Assembly (NCBI RefSeq): GCF_004011805.1
Contig: NZ_ML137199.1
Location: 188,088 to 252,087 of the forward strand
Reading direction: 5' to 3'
From: Piscinibacter defluvii
GTDB lineage: Bacteria > Pseudomonadota > Gammaproteobacteria > Burkholderiales > Burkholderiaceae_C
Length of the DNA stretch: 64,000 nucleotides
The notes beneath the pieces are model-generated. The model had not been told where the DNA came from. It did not search any database and saw only the letters and a list, made by a program, of their open reading frames with translations. This document shows, one piece after another, positions 59,491-64,000 of this stretch (the first letter of the stretch is position 1; the number at the start of each line of letters is the position of its first letter). The position numbers were made by a program, and so were the translations under genes.

Positions 59491-60018
59491 ATGGCCAGGA
59501 AGGAAGCCCTGCGTGAACTCCAGAGCCGGCTGGCCGAGCGCCTGCAGGCGGCGCGCACGCAGCAGCGCGGCAGCTCGTGGCTGGCGGTCGAATGCGCCGG
59601 CCGCGGCCTGCTGTTCCCGCTGCGCGAGGCCGGCGAGATCTTCGCGCCCGCGCCGCTGCTGGCCGTGCCGCACACGCACCGCTGGTTCCTCGGCGTGGCC
59701 AACCTGCGCGGCCACCTGCACGGCGTGGTCGACCTGGCCGGCTTCCTCGGCCTGAAGGGCGCGGACGCGCCGCCGCCGGCGCCCGGCCAGGGCCAGCTGG
59801 TCGGCTTCAACCAGTCGCTCGACCTGAACTGCGTGCTGCTCGTGGACCGCCTCGCCGGCCTGCGCAACGAAGAGCAACTCACGCGCGAGCCGGACGACGG
59901 CTCGACCCGACCCACCTTCGCCGGCGCGCGCCTGCGCGACGGCTCCGGCCGCGTCTGGCAGGAACTCAGCCCGGCGGCCCTGGCCGGCGACGAGCAGTTC
60001 CTGCGCATCGTCGGTTGA
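59491..60018 (+). CDS. pilI: CheW-like adaptor PilI
   Basis: The 175-residue CheW-domain protein couples receptor PilJ to kinase ChpA/PilL. A helical start (ALRELQSRLAERLQAAR) precedes the CheW fold (about 30-170), with VPHTHRWFLGVANLRGHLHGVVDLAGFLG as the conserved core. It is cytoplasmic and in the pil operon between pilH and pilJ. Confidence 0.93.
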   Translation: MARKEALRELQSRLAERLQAARTQQRGSSWLAVECAGRGLLFPLREAGEIFAPAPLLAVPHTHRWFLGVANLRGHLHGVVDLAGFLGLKGADAPPPAPGQGQLVGFNQSLDLNCVLLVDRLAGLRNEEQLTREPDDGSTRPTFAGARLRDGSGRVWQELSPAALAGDEQFLRIVG

Positions 60019-60058
60019 ATCACATGCCCGTCGGCATCATTGACCCGGAGAAACTCGC

Positions 60059-62392
60059 ATGAGCTTCCTGAACAAGATCAAAGGACTGGGGCGCAAGGAC
60101 GGCGCCACCGACCAGGACACGCTCGAACAGGACGGCCGCTTCGACGATGCCCCCGCGCGCGGCGAGGTGCCCGACCTGCCGCTGCCGGGCCCCGACGGCA
60201 GCGCCGCGATGGACGCGGCCACGCTGCAGCAGACGGTGCAGATGGATTCGTCGATCATCACCGAGGCCGCACCCTCCGAGATGGCCGAGTTCACCGAGGC
60301 ACGCGCCGCCTCGGCGGCCGCGGCCGCCGGCGCCGGCTCCGGCCTGCCGCTGATCGGGCAGCGCCCGCTGGGCGAGCAGCAGCGCATCCTCGGCGGCCTG
60401 GTGCTGCTGGGCTTCCTCGGGCTGGTGGTCGTCACCATCCTGTCGCTGCAGTCCGCCAACAAGGGCGCGGCCCAGGTGGGTGCCACCGGCCAGGCGCTGA
60501 TGCAGTCGCAGCGGCTCGCGAAGTCGGTCTCGCAGGCGCTGATCGGCAGCCCGCAGGCCTTCCCGGAAGTGCGCGAGAGCGCCGACGTGCTGGTCAAGAC
60601 CGTGCGCGACCTGAAGACCGGCGAAGGGGCGCTCGCCGCCGCGCCGGCGTCGGTGCAGCCGGCACTCGACCCGCTGATGCCGCTGGTGGACCGCGCCGAG
60701 AAGAACGCCAACACCGTGATCGGCCAGCAGAAGATCCTGACCCAGGTGGGCCAGGCGCTGCGCACCATCAACCGCCAGTCGTCCGACCTGCTGGAGATCG
60801 CCGAGACCATCTCCTCGCTCAAGCTGCAGCAGGAGGCCTCGCCGGCCGAGCTCTCCGCGGTCGGCCAGCTGGTGATGCTGACGCAGCGCATCGGCAAGTC
60901 GGCCAACGAATTCCTGACGATGGAAGGCGTGTCGCCCGAGGCGGTGTTCCTGCTCGGCAAGGACCTGAACTCGTTCCGCGAGATCGCCCAGGGCCTGGCC
61001 GACGGCAACCCCGAGCTGCGCCTGCCCGGCACCAAGGACCCGCAGACCAAGGAGCGCCTGGTCGCGCTGCTCAAGCAGTACGAGGACACCCGCACGCAGG
61101 CCGGCGCCATTCTGGGCAACCTGCAGGGCCTGGTGTCCGCGCGCGAGGCGCAGGCGGCGATCATCGCGGACAGCGAGCCGCTGCGCAAAGGGCTGGAGAC
61201 GGTGCAGGAAGGCCTGTCCGGCCAGACCGGCTTCGGCGCCGGCAGCCTGCTGGCGCTGATCGCCTTCGCCGCGCTGATGGCGGCCGGCGGCTACGGCTTC
61301 CTGCGCCTGTACGTGCGTGACCAGGCGCAGCGCGCCCAGCTCGCCGAGGCGCAGCGCCAGGAGGCCGAGCGCCAGGAGCAGGAGGCCAAGCGCGTCAACG
61401 ACGCCAACCAGGCGGCCATTCTGCGGCTGATGAACGAACTGCAGACGGTGGCCGAAGGCGACCTGACGCAGCAGGCCACCGTGACCGAGGACATCACCGG
61501 CGCCATCGCCGACTCGGTGAACTACACGGTGGAGGAGCTGCGCACCCTGGTGGCCCAGGTGCAGGGCACGGTGGGCCGGGTGACCGAGACCACGCAGCAG
61601 GTCGAGGCCACGTCCACCGAGCTGCTGGCGGCCTCGACCGAGCAGCTGCGCGAGATCCGCGACACCGGCGAGTCGGTGCTGCAGATGGCCACCCGGATCA
61701 ACAACGTGTCGGCGCAGGCGCAGGAAACCGCTCAGGTGGCGCGCCAGTCGCGCGAAGCGGCCGAGTCCGGCCTGCGCGCGGTGCAGAACACCATCGGCGG
61801 CATGAACATGCTGCGCGACCAGATCCAGGAAACCTCCAAGCGGATCAAGCGCCTGGGCGAATCGTCGCAGGAGATCGGCGAAATCACCGAGCTGATCTCC
61901 GACATTACCGAGCAGACCAACGTGCTGGCGCTGAACGCCGCCATCCAGGCGGCCTCCGCCGGCGAAGCCGGTCGCGGCTTCTCGGTGGTGGCCGAGGAAG
62001 TGCAGCGCCTGGCCGAGCGCTCCGGCGACGCGACGCGCCAGATCGCGGCGCTGGTCAAGACCATTCAGACCGACACGCAGGACGCGGTGGGCGCCATGGA
62101 GCGCAGCACCCAGGGCGTGGTCGAGAACGCCCGCCTGTCGGACGCTGCCGGTGCGGCGCTGAACGACATCGACCGCGTCTCGCGCCAGCTCGCCGACCTG
62201 ATCACGCAGATCTCCTCGCAGGCGCAGTCCGAAGCGCAGTCGGCCAACGTGGTGGCGGCCAACATCCAGCACATCTTCGCCGTGACCGAGCAGACCGGCG
62301 AGGGCACGCGCTCGACCGCCGCGATGGTGCGCGAGCTGTCGCGCACCGCCGAGGAGCTGAAGCAGTCGGTCGCGCGTTTCAAGATCGAGTGA
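60059..62392 (+). CDS. pilJ: Twitching motility chemoreceptor PilJ
   Basis: The 777-residue receptor has a first membrane helix only at about residues 111-131, a periplasmic region (about 132-390) with two PilJ-type sensor repeats, a second helix (about 400-420), a HAMP domain and a long signalling domain. The hairpin tip reads [29 protein letters not shown]. The first 110 residues are polar, Asp/Ala-rich and precede the membrane helix, longer than in Pseudomonas PilJ. It probably senses surface contact or pilus subunits. AACTCGC precedes the ATG with no strong ribosome binding site. Confidence 0.94.
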   Translation: MSFLNKIKGLGRKDGATDQDTLEQDGRFDDAPARGEVPDLPLPGPDGSAAMDAATLQQTVQMDSSIITEAAPSEMAEFTEARAASAAAAAGAGSGLPLIGQRPLGEQQRILGGLVLLGFLGLVVVTILSLQSANKGAAQVGATGQALMQSQRLAKSVSQALIGSPQAFPEVRESADVLVKTVRDLKTGEGALAAAPASVQPALDPLMPLVDRAEKNANTVIGQQKILTQVGQALRTINRQSSDLLEIAETISSLKLQQEASPAELSAVGQLVMLTQRIGKSANEFLTMEGVSPEAVFLLGKDLNSFREIAQGLADGNPELRLPGTKDPQTKERLVALLKQYEDTRTQAGAILGNLQGLVSAREAQAAIIADSEPLRKGLETVQEGLSGQTGFGAGSLLALIAFAALMAAGGYGFLRLYVRDQAQRAQLAEAQRQEAERQEQEAKRVNDANQAAILRLMNELQTVAEGDLTQQATVTEDITGAIADSVNYTVEELRTLVAQVQGTVGRVTETTQQVEATSTELLAASTEQLREIRDTGESVLQMATRINNVSAQAQETAQVARQSREAAESGLRAVQNTIGGMNMLRDQIQETSKRIKRLGESSQEIGEITELISDITEQTNVLALNAAIQAASAGEAGRGFSVVAEEVQRLAERSGDATRQIAALVKTIQTDTQDAVGAMERSTQGVVENARLSDAAGAALNDIDRVSRQLADLITQISSQAQSEAQSANVVAANIQHIFAVTEQTGEGTRSTAAMVRELSRTAEELKQSVARFKIE

Positions 62393-62429
62393 CGTCCCCT
62401 TTCCTCTGACCCTCCATCCAGGGCCCCGC

Positions 62430-64000
62430 ATGGACACGCGAACCGCCACCCCGACGGCCACCCGCAGCGGGCCTGCCGACGACCTCAGCGCCCTGGCGTG
62501 GGTGCAAGACGAACTGCGCCGCTCGCTCGATGCGGCGCACAAGTCCTTGCGCCGTTACCTGAAGGAGTCGGAGGCGGTCAGCAGCTCGGACGTCGACTCG
62601 GTCGATCCCTCCGTGCTGCGCAGCGCGCGCACGCAGATCCACCAGGGCGTGGGTGCGCTCGAGCTGGTCGGCCTGCAGTCGGCGGCGCTGCTGCTGCGCG
62701 CCAGCGAGGCGGCGGTGCAGAAGATCATCGCCAAGCCGCACAAGCTGACGCCGGCGCTGGTCGAGTCCATCGAGCACGCCTCGTTCGCGCTGCTCGACTA
62801 CCTGTCGCGCATGCTGGCCGGCAAGCCGGTCTCGGCGCTGGCGCTGTTCCCGCAGTACCGCGCGGTGCAGGAGGCGGCCGGGGCGGAACGCATCCACCCG
62901 GCGGATCTCTGGAACGTCGACTGGCGCTGGCGCGCGCTGCCGGCCGACACCGGCGTGCAGCCGCGTGCGATCGACGACGCGACGCACCATGCGCTCGAGG
63001 CCAACATGCTCGGCCTGATGCGCAGCCCGCAGCCGCTGGTGGCCGCGGCGCGCATGAGCGAGCTGACCGCCGGGCTCGGTGCCGCGGCCCGCGAGACCGA
63101 GGTCGCGACGCTGTGGAAGCTGGCGGCGGCGGTCTACGAGGCGAATGCGCAGAACCTGCTCGCCTTCGACGTGTTCAGCAAGCGCCTGGCCTCGCGCCTG
63201 CTGGCGCAGTACCGCGCGCTCGAGAAGGGCGAGACGCAGGTCTCCGAACGCCTCGCTCAGGACCTGCTGTTCTTCTGCGCCCAGGCCGCCTCGCCCGGCG
63301 ACGGCAAGGGCGCGCCGCGCCTGGCCGCCGTGCGCCAGGCCTACGGGCTGGCGCACCACGTGCCGGTGGACTACAGCGTCAGCCCGCTGGGCCGTTTCGA
63401 CCCGGCGGTGATCGTGCAGGCGCGCAAGCGCGTCGCGGCAGCCAAGGAATCCTGGTCCGGCGTGGCCGGTGGCGAACTGCATCGCCTGGCCGGACTGGCC
63501 GAGCAGTTCTCGCTGGTGGGCGATTCGCTCAAGCGGCTGTTCCCGCTCGGCGAGGCCTTCGCGGCCGAACTGCAGATGGCGGTGGCGCAGACCCAGAGCA
63601 GCGGCGAGCCGCCGGCGGCCCCGCTGGCCATGGAGGTGGCCACCAGCCTGCTGTACATCGAGGCGGCGCTGGAGGATTCCGAGTTCGACCACCCCGAGCA
63701 GGCCGAGCGCGTCAGGCGCCTCGCGGACCGGCTCGGCGCCGTGCGCGAGGGCCGCCCGCCCGAGCCGCTCGAGCCCTGGATGGAGGAGCTGTACCGCCGC
63801 GTCAGTGACCGCCAGACCATGGGCAGCGTGGTGCAGGAGCTGCGCAGCTCGCTGTCGGAGAGCGAGAAGGCGATCGACCAGTTCTTCCGCAACCCGGACG
63901 ACCGCCAGGTGCTGATCCCGGTGCCGAACCAGCTTGCCGCGATGCGTGGTGTGCTGTCGGTGCTGGGCATGGACCAGGCCACCGCCGCGTTGCTGCGCAT
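62430..64000 (+). CDS. pilL: Hybrid chemotaxis kinase ChpA/PilL, N-terminal part (runs off the window)
   Basis: An ORF open from the ATG at 62430 to the end of the window (523 codons). It starts 37 bp after pilJ. The visible part matches the large N-terminal region of ChpA/PilL, which contains degenerate Hpt-like helical repeats: residues about 25-125 include LRRYLKESE and HQGVGALELVGLQSAALLLR. The CheA-like kinase, CheW and receiver domains expected in this family lie beyond the window. The protein would phosphorylate PilG and PilH. Nothing in the visible part is broken. Confidence 0.9.
   Translation, partial: MDTRTATPTATRSGPADDLSALAWVQDELRRSLDAAHKSLRRYLKESEAVSSSDVDSVDPSVLRSARTQIHQGVGALELVGLQSAALLLRASEAAVQKIIAKPHKLTPALVESIEHASFALLDYLSRMLAGKPVSALALFPQYRAVQEAAGAERIHPADLWNVDWRWRALPADTGVQPRAIDDATHHALEANMLGLMRSPQPLVAAARMSELTAGLGAAARETEVATLWKLAAAVYEANAQNLLAFDVFSKRLASRLLAQYRALEKGETQVSERLAQDLLFFCAQAASPGDGKGAPRLAAVRQAYGLAHHVPVDYSVSPLGRFDPAVIVQARKRVAAAKESWSGVAGGELHRLAGLAEQFSLVGDSLKRLFPLGEAFAAELQMAVAQTQSSGEPPAAPLAMEVATSLLYIEAALEDSEFDHPEQAERVRRLADRLGAVREGRPPEPLEPWMEELYRRVSDRQTMGSVVQELRSSLSESEKAIDQFFRNPDDRQVLIPVPNQLAAMRGVLSVLGMDQATAALLR

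Overview
The window looks like a chromosomal segment of a high-GC member of the Burkholderiales (Betaproteobacteria), probably of the Rubrivivax/Leptothrix/Ideonella kind. The evidence is a third-codon position that is almost always G or C, a complete dcw (division and cell wall) cluster in betaproteobacterial order, a hemL-thiD-rubredoxin-pilGHIJ-chpA block, and RNase P RNA of the bacterial A type. The genus call is inference. There is no prophage, transposase gene, CRISPR array, rRNA or convincing tRNA.

Layout. 1-4.1 kb: end of a fatty-acid/CoA locus (thiolase, alpha/beta hydrolase, DUF1569 lipoprotein, enoyl-CoA hydratase, SGNH hydrolase, acyl-CoA thioesterase). 4.1-7.4 kb: an Atm1-type ABC exporter and an MFS transporter converging on a 272-bp palindromic repeat. 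7.6-13.9 kb: a secreted unknown protein, a LysR regulator, aspartase and a gltIJKL-type glutamate/aspartate ABC importer. 14.0-24.1 kb: an aerobic carbon monoxide oxidation locus. It holds a PAS-LytTR heme regulator (RcoM-like), coxMSL with the form I active-site motif AYRCSFR, coxG, coxD, coxE, coxF, a molybdopterin cytidylyltransferase-like gene and a 12-helix membrane protein. The coxM promoter carries three TTCGTG-like direct repeats exactly 21 bp apart, as expected for an RcoM operator. 24.1-32 kb: pyrC, a NYN-domain protein, rnpB, a drug-efflux MFS, an alpha carbonic anhydrase, an NnrU-like protein, an Aer-like chemoreceptor and a LuxR-type response regulator. 32.3-50.7 kb: mraZ-rsmH-ftsL-ftsI-murE-murF-mraY-murD-ftsW-murG-murC-ddlB-ftsQ-ftsA-ftsZ-lpxC. 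50.7-58.2 kb: small membrane proteins, an SDR, a YqiA-like esterase, phosphofructokinase, mpl, two small unknowns, hemL and thiD. 58.4-64 kb: rubredoxin and the Pil-Chp chemosensory genes; chpA/pilL runs off the end.

How the genes work together. The cox genes form one transcription unit of nine genes that touch or overlap. It encodes the molybdenum-copper enzyme, its membrane anchor, its maturation ATPase/VWA pair and its cofactor chaperone and nucleotide-transfer enzyme, and it is probably switched on by CO through RcoM. The dcw genes overlap by 1-11 bp throughout, except where a 269-bp palindromic element separates ddlB from ftsQ. The pil genes would control twitching motility.

Most unusual structure. 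Two roughly 270-bp elements (5946-6217 and 46006-46274) share one design: a terminal inverted repeat of about 31-33 bp enclosing two internal hairpin arms in opposite orientation. Each arm carries the same conserved unpaired motifs (CGCGTTGC and GCGCCTTG) while the stems differ by compensating changes. Both appear to have inserted at a stop codon and duplicated it. Other points are a low-GC3 patch inside rsmH, a covarying GC-rich repeat after gltL and ftsZ, a second well-placed start for ftsZ, and repeated promoters whose -10 box lies 6-8 nt from the start codon, suggesting leaderless mRNAs.
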